This document shows positions 1-8,182 of a stretch of 64,000 bases of DNA, one piece after another. The notes under the pieces were generated by a model. The model did not search any database. It saw only the letters and a program-made list of their open reading frames with translations, and was not told the origin of the DNA. Numbering within the stretch: the stretch's first letter is position 1; every line of letters begins with the position of its first letter. This stretch comes from CAYFRC01 sp050946115 (GTDB lineage Bacteria > Bacillota > Clostridia > Christensenellales > Aristaeellaceae). The stretch spans positions 62,001-126,000 of the forward strand of contig JBMNUF010000006.1 in NCBI GenBank assembly GCA_050946115.1. Direction: 5' to 3'. The position numbers and the translations under genes are program-made.

Positions 1-423
1 CCGCTGGTGCTGATATTATTCGGCATAGGCGTACAGGGGAAGGTCTTTATCATCTTCTTCGCGACGCTCATGCCGTGTGTGCTAAACGCCTATTCGGGCA
101 TACGGCAGGTCTCCGAGACGCATCTGTTGGTGGCGAAGGCGTTCGGCGCGACGCGCAACCAGCAGCTTTTTCGCGTGGCGATCCCATCCGCACTCCCGAT
201 GCTCTTTACGGGGCTTCGCGTTTCGCTTTCGACCTCGTGGGCGACGCTCGTCGCGGCGGAAATGCTCGCGGCGCAAAAGGGACTCGGCTATATGATTCAG
301 ACCAACCGCATGCTCGCCAACGCGGATTACATCTTGGTCGGCATGATTTCCATCGGCATCATCGGCGCCCTGTTCTCCGCGCTGCTCGGTTTCGCGGAAA
401 AGGCGCTCTCCAAAGGCAGGTGA
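1..423 (+). CDS. ABC importer permease, SsuC/TauC type (5' end outside window)
   Basis: Membrane subunit of an ABC importer of the nitrate/sulfonate/taurine/pyrimidine-precursor family. Only the last 140 or so residues are present because the reading frame runs off the left edge. The cytoplasmic loop that docks on the ATPase is visible (AKAFGATRNQQLFRVAIP), followed by the family-typical ATLVAAEM and GLGYMI segments and a last membrane helix. A second permease of the same family begins 5 bases after its stop, so the two probably form a heterodimer. The substrate cannot be told from the permease; organosulfur, nitrogen or thiamine-precursor compounds are usual for the family. The binding protein is probably upstream, outside the window. 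Confidence 0.85.
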   Translation, partial: PLVLILFGIGVQGKVFIIFFATLMPCVLNAYSGIRQVSETHLLVAKAFGATRNQQLFRVAIPSALPMLFTGLRVSLSTSWATLVAAEMLAAQKGLGYMIQTNRMLANADYILVGMISIGIIGALFSALLGFAEKALSKGR

Positions 424-428
424 GGTAT

Positions 429-1208
429 ATGCGCATAAAGAATAAAGAGGGCGCGATAAGCGCTTTGTGCGCCGCACTCTCCATCGCCGCGTTTTTGCTT
501 TTGTGGCAGTTGGCCTCCACACTTTCGCCGCGCGTACAATTCATCCCGCCGCCGACGGTCGTATTTCCTGCTTTTTTACGGAGTTTTTCCGAGCCGATCG
601 GCGTAAAGACCATGTGGGGACACATCGCAGCGAGCCTTTTGCGCGTGCTGGCGGGCTTTTGCGCATCTGCCGCGGTGGGCATCGTCGTGGGCATCGCCTG
701 CGGCAGGAGCAAGGTCGCGAGGGCGATCTTTAACCCCTTTGTGGAGCTATTGCGCCCCATTCCGGGCATCGCGTGGATTCCGATCTCGATTCTCTGGTTC
801 GGGACGGGCGAAACCTCGAAGGTGTTCATCCTCTTTATCGCATCGGTCACCATGATCGCGGTGAACGCCCACGCCGGCGCATCGTCCGTCGACGAAAAGC
901 TCATCGGTGCGGCGCGGATGCTGGGCGCGGGCGATTTTCGCGTGTTTATGACGGTGGTTCTGCCCTCCTGTGTGCCGCAAATCTTCGCGGGCCTGCAGAC
1001 GGGGCTGACCATCACATGGATGACGGTCGTCGCGGCGGAGATGATCCGCTCCGAATACGGCGTGGGCTGGGTCATCACGGCGGGGAACAACAGCTACAAC
1101 ATGACGCAGGTGATGGTCGGAATTTTGGCGATCGGCATCGGCGGGTTTTTGCTGTCGAATCTTCTGCGACTCGCAGAGAGGAGGCTTTGCGCGTGGAAAG
1201 ACGGATGA
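429..1208 (+). CDS. ABC importer permease, SsuC/TauC type, second subunit
   Basis: A 259-residue integral membrane protein of the BPD_transp_1 fold, paralogous to the gene before it. It has an N-terminal helix at about residues 9-29, further helices, and an EAA loop (IGAARMLGAGDFRVFMTVVL) near residue 160. TVVAAEM and YGVGW match the same family positions in the upstream permease. The ATG at 429 lies just after the upstream stop at 423 and gives the normal family length; an in-frame extension to 75 would overlap the first permease and is rejected. The stop overlaps the ATG of the following ATPase (ATGA), which indicates translational coupling. Confidence 0.88.
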   Translation: MRIKNKEGAISALCAALSIAAFLLLWQLASTLSPRVQFIPPPTVVFPAFLRSFSEPIGVKTMWGHIAASLLRVLAGFCASAAVGIVVGIACGRSKVARAIFNPFVELLRPIPGIAWIPISILWFGTGETSKVFILFIASVTMIAVNAHAGASSVDEKLIGAARMLGAGDFRVFMTVVLPSCVPQIFAGLQTGLTITWMTVVAAEMIRSEYGVGWVITAGNNSYNMTQVMVGILAIGIGGFLLSNLLRLAERRLCAWKDG

Positions 1209-1936
1209 TCCAATGCGAAAACATGGGCAAGGCCTATGGCGGCGATTGGATTCTGAAGGGAATCAATCTAACGGTTTCGGCAAACGAGTTTCTCGCGATC
1301 GTCGGCCCCGGGCGCTGCGGAAAGACGACGCTCATCGACGTGCTCTCAGGCCTCGAGCCGAAAACGGAGGGGTTTGTTAAGGTCGATGGGGAAGAGGTCA
1401 CGGGCTGCGGCCCCAAGCGCGGCGTAGTGTATCAGACGACCATGCTGTTTCCGTGGTACACCGTGATGGGAAACGTCGCATACGGCCCCCGCAGCATGGG
1501 CGTCGGGCGCAAGGAAAGCCGCCTGCGCGCGCAGGAAAAGATCGACCTCGTCGGGCTTACGGGCTTTGAAAAGTCGTTCCCGTCGCAGCTCTCGGGCGGC
1601 ATGAAGCAAAAGGTCGGCATCGCGCGCGTGTACTGCTTGGATCCCGATGTGATCTTTATGGACGAGCCGTTCGGGCATTTGGATGCGCAGACGCGCTATC
1701 TCATGCAGCGCGAGGCAGAGCGCATCTGGCAGACGGAGAAGAAGACCGTCGTATTCGTGACGAACAACATCGAAGAGGCGCTGTATTTGGCGGACAGGGT
1801 GCTCGTGATGACGAACTGCCCCTCGCGCATCAAGGCGGAGTTTCTCATCGACCTTCCGCGCCCGCGAAGTTACACCGACGCGCGCTTTTTGGAATATCGA
1901 AGGCAGATCAGCGAAATCATCGATCCGACGGAGTGA
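1205..1936 (+). CDS. ABC importer ATPase 1, SsuB/TauB type, variant H-loop
   Basis: Cytoplasmic nucleotide-binding subunit for the two permeases upstream; 243 residues. Walker A reads GPGRCGKTT, the Q-loop lies near YQTTMLFPW, the signature LSGGMKQKV is canonical, and Walker B is VIFMDEPFGHLD. The H-loop reads VTNNIEEA, so the usual histidine is asparagine (codon 1763-1765). That change normally impairs hydrolysis at the site formed by this subunit's own Walker motifs. The second ATPase gene has an ordinary H-loop but an altered signature, so a heterodimer with one good site is likely. The start ATG overlaps the previous stop; a GTG at 1193 is a possible alternative. Confidence 0.88.
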   Translation: MIQCENMGKAYGGDWILKGINLTVSANEFLAIVGPGRCGKTTLIDVLSGLEPKTEGFVKVDGEEVTGCGPKRGVVYQTTMLFPWYTVMGNVAYGPRSMGVGRKESRLRAQEKIDLVGLTGFEKSFPSQLSGGMKQKVGIARVYCLDPDVIFMDEPFGHLDAQTRYLMQREAERIWQTEKKTVVFVTNNIEEALYLADRVLVMTNCPSRIKAEFLIDLPRPRSYTDARFLEYRRQISEIIDPTE

Positions 1937-1941
1937 AAAAT

Positions 1942-2682
1942 ATGGCGGATGAATTTTTGCGCGTGGAGCGCCTGACAAAATCCTACGGAGAGTTAGAGGT
2001 GCTGAAGGACCTTTCCTTCACGGTGCAAAAGGGCGAATTTCTGTGCGTGGTCGGTCCCACGGGCTGCGGCAAGACGACGTTTCTCTCCTGCCTCATCGGG
2101 GCGCAGCCCGTCGATTCGGGCAGCATCACCATGGAAGGTGAAGCGGTAGACCTGAAAAAGCGCAACATCGCCTACATCATGCAGGAGTATTCTGCCATGC
2201 CGTGGCTCACCGTGCGGCAAAACGCCGCCTTCGGGCTCATGATTCGCCGCGTACCGAAAAAGCAGGCGGATGAAGCGGTCGATGAGGTGCTCGAACTGGT
2301 GGGGCTTTCGCGCTTTGCGGACTACTATCCGAGGCAGCTTTCCGCAGGCATGCTCCAAAGAGTCGCTATTGCGCGGGCGTTTGCGGTTTCGCCGGAGCTT
2401 TTGCTGATGGACGAGCCGTATGGCCAGTTGGACCTCGATTTGCGGTTTCGGCTGGAGGACGAGCTGTTGAAGCTGTGCGAAAAACACAATACGACCGTCA
2501 TATTCATCACACACAACATAGAGGAGGCAGTCTATCTCGGGCAGCGCGTTTTGGTTTTGACGAGCAAGCCCACGACCATTCGGGATGAAGTGATAATCGA
2601 CCTTCCCTATCCGCGAGATGTCGCCGATCGCGACTTCGTGTCCCTTCGGACGAAGATCACGGAACAGATTCGCTGGTGGTAG
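1942..2682 (+). CDS. ABC importer ATPase 2, SsuB/TauB type, variant signature
   Basis: Second nucleotide-binding subunit of the same importer, 246 residues. Walker A GPTGCGKTT, Walker B LLLMDEPYGQLD and the H-loop VIFITHNIEEA are all canonical. The signature reads LSAGM in place of LSGGM (codons 2338-2352). Its intact Walker motifs would pair with the intact signature of ATPase 1. The ATG at 1942 is chosen because GGAG at 1930-1933 lies 8 bases upstream; a GTG at 1933 overlaps the previous stop but has no good ribosome site. This is the last gene of the operon. A new promoter follows at 2720. Confidence 0.87.
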   Translation: MADEFLRVERLTKSYGELEVLKDLSFTVQKGEFLCVVGPTGCGKTTFLSCLIGAQPVDSGSITMEGEAVDLKKRNIAYIMQEYSAMPWLTVRQNAAFGLMIRRVPKKQADEAVDEVLELVGLSRFADYYPRQLSAGMLQRVAIARAFAVSPELLLMDEPYGQLDLDLRFRLEDELLKLCEKHNTTVIFITHNIEEAVYLGQRVLVLTSKPTTIRDEVIIDLPYPRDVADRDFVSLRTKITEQIRWW

Positions 2683-2719
2683 AAAAACGACGAATTTTTA
2701 ACGAATTGCGATACCACGA

Positions 2720-2748
2720 TTGAAACCTTAATGTTCGCGTTGCATAAT
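2720..2748 (+). promoter_or_regulatory. Promoter of mscL
   Basis: TTGAAA at 2720-2725 and CATAAT at 2743-2748 are separated by 17 bases, about 30 bases upstream of the mscL start. Confidence 0.65.
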
Positions 2749-2777
2749 AGAGAAAACGAGCAAAGGGAGGATGTGCT

Positions 2778-3215
2778 ATGGCGAATTTCAAGAAGAAAAC
2801 ACAGGATTTTATGAAGGAGTTCAAGGCCTTTGCGCTCAAGGGCAACGTGATCGACATGGCAGTCGGCGTAATGATCGCCACCGCGTTCGGAAAAATCGTT
2901 ACTTCCATCGTGAACGACATCTTCATGCCGCTCTTGTCGCTTCTGACGGGGCGCGTGGATTTCACGCAACTCGCGATCACACTCAACGAGGGCGAAGATG
3001 CCTCCAAGATTACCTACGGGAATTTCCTCCAGACGGTCGTGGACTTCGTGTTCATCTCCATCTGCATTTTCCTGTTTGTGAAGCTGATCAATTCCTTCAA
3101 GAAGAAAGAAGTTGAAAAGCCTGCGGAACCGCCGAGGCTCTGCCCGTACTGCAGGCTGGAAATCGCCAAGGACGCCACGCGCTGTCCGCACTGCACGAGC
3201 CAGCTCGACGTATAA
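2778..3215 (+). CDS. mscL: Large-conductance mechanosensitive channel MscL with C-terminal zinc ribbon
   Basis: Pore-forming membrane protein that opens under extreme membrane tension to release solutes during osmotic downshock. Residues 1-100 show the MscL fold: an amphipathic N-terminus (FKAFALKGNVIDMAVG), a first membrane helix with IATAFGKIV, a periplasmic loop, and a second helix near FVFISICIFLFVKLI. After a short linker the C-terminus ends in CPYC-x10-CPHC, a four-cysteine zinc-ribbon knuckle in place of the usual plain helical bundle. Length is 145 residues against about 130-140 for ordinary MscL. GGGAGG at 2765-2770 supports the ATG at 2778. The gene has its own promoter and a downstream hairpin, so it is probably monocistronic. 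Confidence 0.95.
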   Translation: MANFKKKTQDFMKEFKAFALKGNVIDMAVGVMIATAFGKIVTSIVNDIFMPLLSLLTGRVDFTQLAITLNEGEDASKITYGNFLQTVVDFVFISICIFLFVKLINSFKKKEVEKPAEPPRLCPYCRLEIAKDATRCPHCTSQLDV

Positions 3216-3225
3216 AATGGCTTCC

Positions 3226-3270
3226 GAAAAGCGGGAAAACGGTTCGAACGGATCGCACTTCCCGCTTTTC
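3226..3270 (+). terminator. Hairpin after mscL, likely terminator
   Basis: A perfect 12-bp inverted repeat, GAAAAGCGGGAA (3226-3237) and TTCCCGCTTTTC (3259-3270), encloses a 21-base loop just after the mscL stop. The 3' side lacks a long T run, so termination efficiency is uncertain. Confidence 0.55.
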
Positions 3271-3310
3271 TTCGCGTACAAATGTTATTTTTAACAAATA
3301 CGAAATATGC

Positions 3311-3339
3311 TTGAAAAAAAGGCTCTGTTGTGTTATGAT
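3311..3339 (+). promoter_or_regulatory. Promoter of the nucleoside-type ABC importer operon
   Basis: TTGAAA (3311-3316), a 17-base spacer and TATGAT (3334-3339), with an extended -10 TGT directly before it. It is the best promoter in the gap between mscL and the operon. Confidence 0.75.
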
Positions 3340-3376
3340 GGTATAGAGAAAAGCGGCACGGACAGGGGTGAACCAT

Positions 3377-4909
3377 TTGGAACAGCCATATGCGGTAGAG
3401 ATGCTCCATATCACCAAGCGTTTCCCGGGCATTGTGGCGAATGACGATATCACGCTGCGGCTTAAAAAGGGCGAGATTCACGCACTCCTGGGAGAAAACG
3501 GCGCGGGGAAATCCACGCTCATGAGCGTATTGTTCGGCCTGTATCAGGCGGAAGAGGGTTCGATTCGTAAGGACGGCAAGGACGTCGTCATCCGCGACCC
3601 GAACGACGCGAACGCGCTGGGAATCGGCATGGTGCACCAGCATTTCATGCTGATCGAGTGCTTTAGCGTGTTGGACAACATCATCTTGGGCGTGGAGACC
3701 TGTAAAAGCGGCTTTTTGCAGCGCGCGCAGGCGCGGGAAAAGGTGATGGCGCTCTCCGAAAAATACGACCTGAGGGTTGACCCGGACGCCTTGATAGAAG
3801 ACATCACGGTCGGCATGCAGCAGAGGACGGAGATTCTCAAAATGCTGTACCGCGACAACGAAATCCTCATCTTCGATGAGCCGACCGCCGTTTTGACGCC
3901 GCAGGAGATCGACGAACTCATGGCCATCATGAAGGGGCTTGCGGCGGAGGGGAAGAGCATCCTCTTTATTTCGCACAAATTGAACGAAATCATGGCGGTC
4001 GCGGATAGGTGTACCGTGCTGCGCAAGGGCAAATGCGTCGGCACCGTCGATATCGCAAACACCACAAAAGCCCAACTTTCACGCATGATGGTCGGGCGCG
4101 ACGTGGATTTTACGATACATAAGGAAAAGGCGAAGCCAAGTGACGCGGTGCTCGAGGTTGAAAACCTGTCCGTCGCCTCAAAGACCCACGCGACGGACGC
4201 GGTCAAGAACGTTTCGTTTACCGTCCGCGCGGGTGAGATCGTCTGCATCGCGGGCATCGACGGGAACGGGCAGACGGAGCTCGTATGCGGCATTTCCGGC
4301 CTTGAAAATGTAAAGGGCGGAAGCATTCGCCTGCTCGGGAAGGACATCACCCATCTTCCCGTCCGCGAGCGGAACTTGGGAGGCATCAGCCACATCCCGG
4401 AGGACAGGCACAAGCACGGGCTGGTGCTCGACTATACGCTCGAGGACAACATCGTCTTGCAGCGGTATTTCGAGCCGCGCTTTTGCAACGGCTTCGGCAC
4501 GCTCAACAGAAGGGCGATCCGCGAATACGCAAACGACCTGATTGAGCGGTACGATGTCCGGAGCGGGCAGGGCGCGGTCACAATCGCGCGGTCGATGTCC
4601 GGCGGCAACCAACAAAAGGCGATCGTTGCGCGCGAGATCGACAGGGACCCAAAGCTCCTCATCGCCGTGCAGCCGACGCGCGGGCTCGATGTCGGCGCTA
4701 TCGAATACATCCATAAGCAAATCGTCAGCCAGCGCGACAGGGGCGCGGCGGTGCTCTTGGTGTCTTTGGAATTGGACGAAGTCATGATGCTTTCGGATCG
4801 AATCCTCGTCCTGTTTGAGGGCAATATCGTGGGCGAACTCGACCCCAAAAAGACGTCTGTCGAGACGCTGGGGCTGTACATGGCGGGCGCAAAGAGGGAG
4901 GGTGCATAG
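3377..4909 (+). CDS. Nucleoside-type (BMP-dependent) ABC importer ATPase, double domain
   Basis: Energising subunit of a simple-sugar/nucleoside ABC importer (RbsA/YufO-like), with two fused nucleotide-binding domains. The first has Walker A GENGAGKST, Walker B ILIFDEPTAVL and H-loop ISHKL, but a degenerate signature (VGMQQR). The second has a signature SGGNQQK but a degenerate Walker A (GIDGNGQTEL) and Walker B (AVQPTRGLD). This asymmetry is normal for the family and leaves one competent ATP site. TTG at 3377 is chosen because AGGGG at 3364-3368 lies about 8 bases upstream; a GTG at 3368 overlaps that ribosome site. Two permeases and a BMP-family binding protein follow, which points to nucleosides or related purines rather than free sugars. 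Confidence 0.9.
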   Translation: MEQPYAVEMLHITKRFPGIVANDDITLRLKKGEIHALLGENGAGKSTLMSVLFGLYQAEEGSIRKDGKDVVIRDPNDANALGIGMVHQHFMLIECFSVLDNIILGVETCKSGFLQRAQAREKVMALSEKYDLRVDPDALIEDITVGMQQRTEILKMLYRDNEILIFDEPTAVLTPQEIDELMAIMKGLAAEGKSILFISHKLNEIMAVADRCTVLRKGKCVGTVDIANTTKAQLSRMMVGRDVDFTIHKEKAKPSDAVLEVENLSVASKTHATDAVKNVSFTVRAGEIVCIAGIDGNGQTELVCGISGLENVKGGSIRLLGKDITHLPVRERNLGGISHIPEDRHKHGLVLDYTLEDNIVLQRYFEPRFCNGFGTLNRRAIREYANDLIERYDVRSGQGAVTIARSMSGGNQQKAIVAREIDRDPKLLIAVQPTRGLDVGAIEYIHKQIVSQRDRGAAVLLVSLELDEVMMLSDRILVLFEGNIVGELDPKKTSVETLGLYMAGAKREGA

Positions 4910-4911
4910 GC

Positions 4912-6036
4912 ATGAAACAGAGCTTTTTCAGAAACAAGAGCGTGCAGTCCTTCCTCGTCTCCGTCATCTGCATCCTGCTGGGGCTTTTGACGGGCTACAT
5001 CGTGCTGCTTATCATCAACCCCTCGGGCGCGGGCGATGCGATCATCGCGGTCGTCAAGAACTTCATGACGCGAAAGAGCTTGCCGCTGCGCCTGAAAAAC
5101 CTCGGCAACACGCTGGTGAAAACCGCGCCACTTCTTTTATGCGGCTTGAGCGTCATGTTCGCCTATGCGTCGGGGCTGTTCAACATCGGCGCAGCGGGGC
5201 AATACGTGATCGGCGCGGGCGTTTCGCTCTATTGCGCGCTCGCCCTCAAGATGCCGTGGTATTTGTGCCTCGCGCTGGCGATCGCTGCGGGCGCGCTGCT
5301 CGCGTCGATTTCGGGCATTCTCAAGGCGTATTGCAACGTGAATGAGGTCATTTCCTGCATCATGCTCAACTGGATTTCGCTGTATCTCGTCAACACGATC
5401 CTGACGAATGTAAAGGAAGCGACGAGCCCATACACCTATAAGATCGCAGATGTGAACCCCTCCGCGCTGATACCTTCATTGGGCTTGGGCGCGCTTTTCA
5501 ACAACAATTCCTATGTCACGATCGCAATTCCGATCTCGATTCTCATCGCCGTCGTCATCTGGGTGATCCTCGAAAAAAAGCTGCTCGGATACGAGCTCAA
5601 GGCGACGGGCTTTAACCGCGATGCAGCGCGATACTGCGGCATGCGCGAAAAGCGCAACCTGATCCTCACCATGGCGATCGCCGGCGGGCTTTCGGGGCTC
5701 GGCGCGGGCCTGTTCTTCCTAACGGGCTTCGAGCAGTGGCAGACCACCGCATCCTCCATCCCGGGCATGGGCTTTAACGGCATCGCAGCGGCGTTTCTTG
5801 GCGGACTTTCGCCGATCGGGACGATCTTCTCGTCCTTCTTCATCCAGCACATCACAGATGGCGGCGCTTTTGTGGACTTATCCATATACTGTTCGCAGAT
5901 CACGAGCCTGATTTCCTCGATCATCATTTATCTCTGCGGCTTCGTGCTGTTCTTCAAGGGCGAATTCAACGCCATTTTAGACAGGCGCGAGGAAAAGGCG
6001 CTGCGCAGAGCGGGCGACCGAAGGAAAGGAGTGTGA
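4912..6036 (+). CDS. Nucleoside-type ABC importer permease 1 (YufP-like)
   Basis: Integral membrane subunit of the BPD_transp_2 family, 374 residues, with about ten hydrophobic segments. The first is near residues 14-36, where hydrophobic SFLVSVICILLGLLTGYIVL is visible. The family-typical SVMFAYASGLFNIGAAGQ occurs near residue 80, and a GMREKR cytoplasmic loop near residue 243 is the likely ATPase contact. The ATG follows the ATPase stop by 2 bases. With the next permease it would form the heterodimeric channel. BMP-system permeases of B. subtilis and streptococci transport nucleosides; that substrate is inferred from the family and gene order. Confidence 0.9.
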   Translation: MKQSFFRNKSVQSFLVSVICILLGLLTGYIVLLIINPSGAGDAIIAVVKNFMTRKSLPLRLKNLGNTLVKTAPLLLCGLSVMFAYASGLFNIGAAGQYVIGAGVSLYCALALKMPWYLCLALAIAAGALLASISGILKAYCNVNEVISCIMLNWISLYLVNTILTNVKEATSPYTYKIADVNPSALIPSLGLGALFNNNSYVTIAIPISILIAVVIWVILEKKLLGYELKATGFNRDAARYCGMREKRNLILTMAIAGGLSGLGAGLFFLTGFEQWQTTASSIPGMGFNGIAAAFLGGLSPIGTIFSSFFIQHITDGGAFVDLSIYCSQITSLISSIIIYLCGFVLFFKGEFNAILDRREEKALRRAGDRRKGV

Positions 6037-6042
6037 TCGGGA

Positions 6043-6981
6043 ATGATTCTGTTGATCCAGTACTGCCTGATTTACGCGTCCGTCCTGCTGCTCGTGGCGC
6101 TCGGCGGCTGCTTTTCGGAGCGCTCCGGCATCATCAATATCGGGCTCGAGGGCATCATGGTGATTGGCGCGCTGGGCGGCGCACTCGTGATGCGCTTCGT
6201 GCCGATATCGGTCGGTGCGTTTCTGATGATCGCGCTGTGCGTCCTCGCTTCAATGTTGTTTGGGCTCTTGTATTCCATGCTTTTGGGCGTCGCCGCGATC
6301 GATTTCAAGGCGGATCAGACACTCGTGGGAACTGCGATGAACCTGCTCGGCACCGCCGCAGCGACGGTCTTCGTCAAGGCGATGAACACTGCCGCCGACC
6401 AGAACAACGTTTCGAGCGAGATCTCCTATGTGGAGGCGAGAAAGGCGTTTCTCATCGTCGAGGGGTACGAGTTCAACTGGTTCATGGTTCTGACGGCGCT
6501 GTTTTTGCTCGCATCGTATATATTGCTGTATAGAACGCGCTTCGGGCTGCGCCTTCGCGCATGCGGCGAACATCCGCATGCGGCGGATTCCGTGGGCGTG
6601 AACGTGCGCAAAATGCGGTATTGGGGCGTCTTGATTTCGGGGATATTGGGCGGCTTCGGCGGGCTCGTGTACATCACGGCGGGCGTGAGCCTTTGGAAGT
6701 TTGAAAACGGCGTCGCCGGATTCGGGTTTCTCGCGTTGGCGGTCATGATCTTCGGCGAATGGAAGCCCGGAAAAATCGCGCTCGCGGCGCTCTTATTCGG
6801 CCTGTTCCGCTCGCTCAGCAACGTCTATACGGGCTTCGATTTCCTCGCAAGCCTGCACCTGCCCGGCACGGTATACAATATGCTGCCCTATGTGATTTCC
6901 CTGATCGTCTTGGCGTTCACGAGCGGGAAATCGAAGGCGCCCAAGGCGTCGGGCATCCCGTACGACAAGGGCAGAAGGTAA
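6043..6981 (+). CDS. Nucleoside-type ABC importer permease 2 (YufQ-like)
   Basis: Second membrane subunit of the importer, 312 residues and shorter than its partner, as is usual. It contains the family motif CFSERSGIINIGLEG near residue 22 and a second conserved region, RLRACGEHPHAADSVGVNV, about two-thirds along, where the ATPase-contacting loop lies. A ribosome site (AAAGGAG, 6025-6031) overlaps the end of the upstream permease. The gene is followed by 77 bases holding a weak promoter for the abundant binding protein. Confidence 0.9.
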   Translation: MILLIQYCLIYASVLLLVALGGCFSERSGIINIGLEGIMVIGALGGALVMRFVPISVGAFLMIALCVLASMLFGLLYSMLLGVAAIDFKADQTLVGTAMNLLGTAAATVFVKAMNTAADQNNVSSEISYVEARKAFLIVEGYEFNWFMVLTALFLLASYILLYRTRFGLRLRACGEHPHAADSVGVNVRKMRYWGVLISGILGGFGGLVYITAGVSLWKFENGVAGFGFLALAVMIFGEWKPGKIALAALLFGLFRSLSNVYTGFDFLASLHLPGTVYNMLPYVISLIVLAFTSGKSKAPKASGIPYDKGRR

Positions 6982-6998
6982 ACTTAATACGTTCGCGA

Positions 6999-7027
6999 TT
7001 GCGGGAAAGCGCAAATCGTGTTATCGT
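6999..7027 (+). promoter_or_regulatory. Possible internal promoter before the BMP binding protein
   Basis: TTGCGG (6999-7004), 17 bases, then TATCGT (7022-7027). The match is moderate. A separate promoter would boost the binding protein relative to the channel. Confidence 0.4.
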
Positions 7028-7058
7028 ATACAAACAATTCAGTAGGGAGGTACCTTTC

Positions 7059-8168
7059 ATGAAGAAACTCTTAGCCATCATTCTTTCCGCGATCTTCATG
7101 CTCTCTTTTGCGACCGTCGCAACCGCAGAGGGCGATTTTTCCGTCGCGATGATCACCGACTACGGCGACATCACCGACCAGTCCTTCAACCAGACGACCT
7201 ATGAAGCCTGCAAGGCGTACTGCGATGCCAACGGCGTCAACTTCAGCTATTTCAAGCCCACGGGCGACTCCGACGCGGAGCGCACCGCCATGATGGAAAC
7301 CGCGATCGACGAGGGATACAACGTCATCGTCGCCCCCGGCTACGCCTTTGGCGGCGCGCTGCGGGAGGTCGTCGGCACGTATCCGGACGTCTACTTTATC
7401 GGAATCGACGTCAGCTCCGGCGATTTGGGCGCCGATTTCGTCATGACGGACAACCTCTATTGCGTGGTCTATCAGGAAGAACTCTGCGGCTACATGGCGG
7501 GCTATGCGGCCGTTAAGTTCGGATACAACCACATCGGCTTCCTGGGCGGTATGGCGGTTCCCGCCGTTGTCCGCTACGGATATGGCTTCGTGCAGGGCGC
7601 GAACGCAGCGGCGGAAGCCGACGGCAAGACGGACGTGGTCGTCGAATACGTGTACGGCAACCAGTTCTACGGCGACGCGGACATCACCGCCTACATGGAC
7701 AACTGGTTCCAGACGCTGGGCGTCGAAGTCGTGTTCCCCTGCGGCGGCGGCATCTACACCTCCGCTGCGGAAGCAGCCGCGAAGGTCGGCGGAAAGATCA
7801 TCGGCGTCGACACCGACCAGAAGCCCGTCATCGACGGCATGTATGGCGAGGGCATCACCCTGACCTCCGCGATGAAGGGTCTTGGAGAAGCGGTAGACTA
7901 CTCCCTGACCAAGATCGCTGCGGGCGAATTCGCGGACCTCGGCGGCAAGATGGAGGTACTCGGTCTCGTTTCCGAGAATCCAGAGGAGAACTACGTGCTC
8001 ATCCCCATGGATTCCACGCCCTTTGACGAGAATTTCTCCATGGACGATTACAAGGCGATGATCGCCGATATGCTCAGCGGCAAGCTCGTCGTATCCGACG
8101 ACATCACCGTGGACGCTGCTTCCTTCGGCACCGTCGCCAAGGTAAACGTGTACGACAACATCAAGTAA
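7059..8168 (+). CDS. BMP-family ABC importer substrate-binding protein
   Basis: Extracellular binding protein of the Med/PnrA (BMP) family, 369 residues, and the last gene of the importer operon. A Sec signal peptide spans roughly residues 1-23 (KKLLAIILSAIFMLSF, cleavage after ATA). There is no lipobox cysteine, which is unusual for a monoderm binding protein. Family motifs are present: TDYGDITDQSFNQ near the mature N-terminus, VGTYPDVYFIGID, EELCGYMAGYAAVKFG and GFLGGM. GGGAGG at 7045-7050 fixes the ATG at 7059. A strong terminator follows. Purine nucleosides are the likely ligand by family. Confidence 0.92.
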   Translation: MKKLLAIILSAIFMLSFATVATAEGDFSVAMITDYGDITDQSFNQTTYEACKAYCDANGVNFSYFKPTGDSDAERTAMMETAIDEGYNVIVAPGYAFGGALREVVGTYPDVYFIGIDVSSGDLGADFVMTDNLYCVVYQEELCGYMAGYAAVKFGYNHIGFLGGMAVPAVVRYGYGFVQGANAAAEADGKTDVVVEYVYGNQFYGDADITAYMDNWFQTLGVEVVFPCGGGIYTSAAEAAAKVGGKIIGVDTDQKPVIDGMYGEGITLTSAMKGLGEAVDYSLTKIAAGEFADLGGKMEVLGLVSENPEENYVLIPMDSTPFDENFSMDDYKAMIADMLSGKLVVSDDITVDAASFGTVAKVNVYDNIK

Positions 8169-8182
8169 TCGAAAGACGATGC

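Noticed and set aside
3271..3376. Purine-type riboswitch before the nucleoside importer
   Set aside because: Only about 30 bases separate the predicted transcription start from the gene, too short for a riboswitch.
3377..4909. Degenerate motifs of the double ATPase as a novel feature
   Set aside because: The same asymmetry is normal for RbsA/YufO-type double ATPases.
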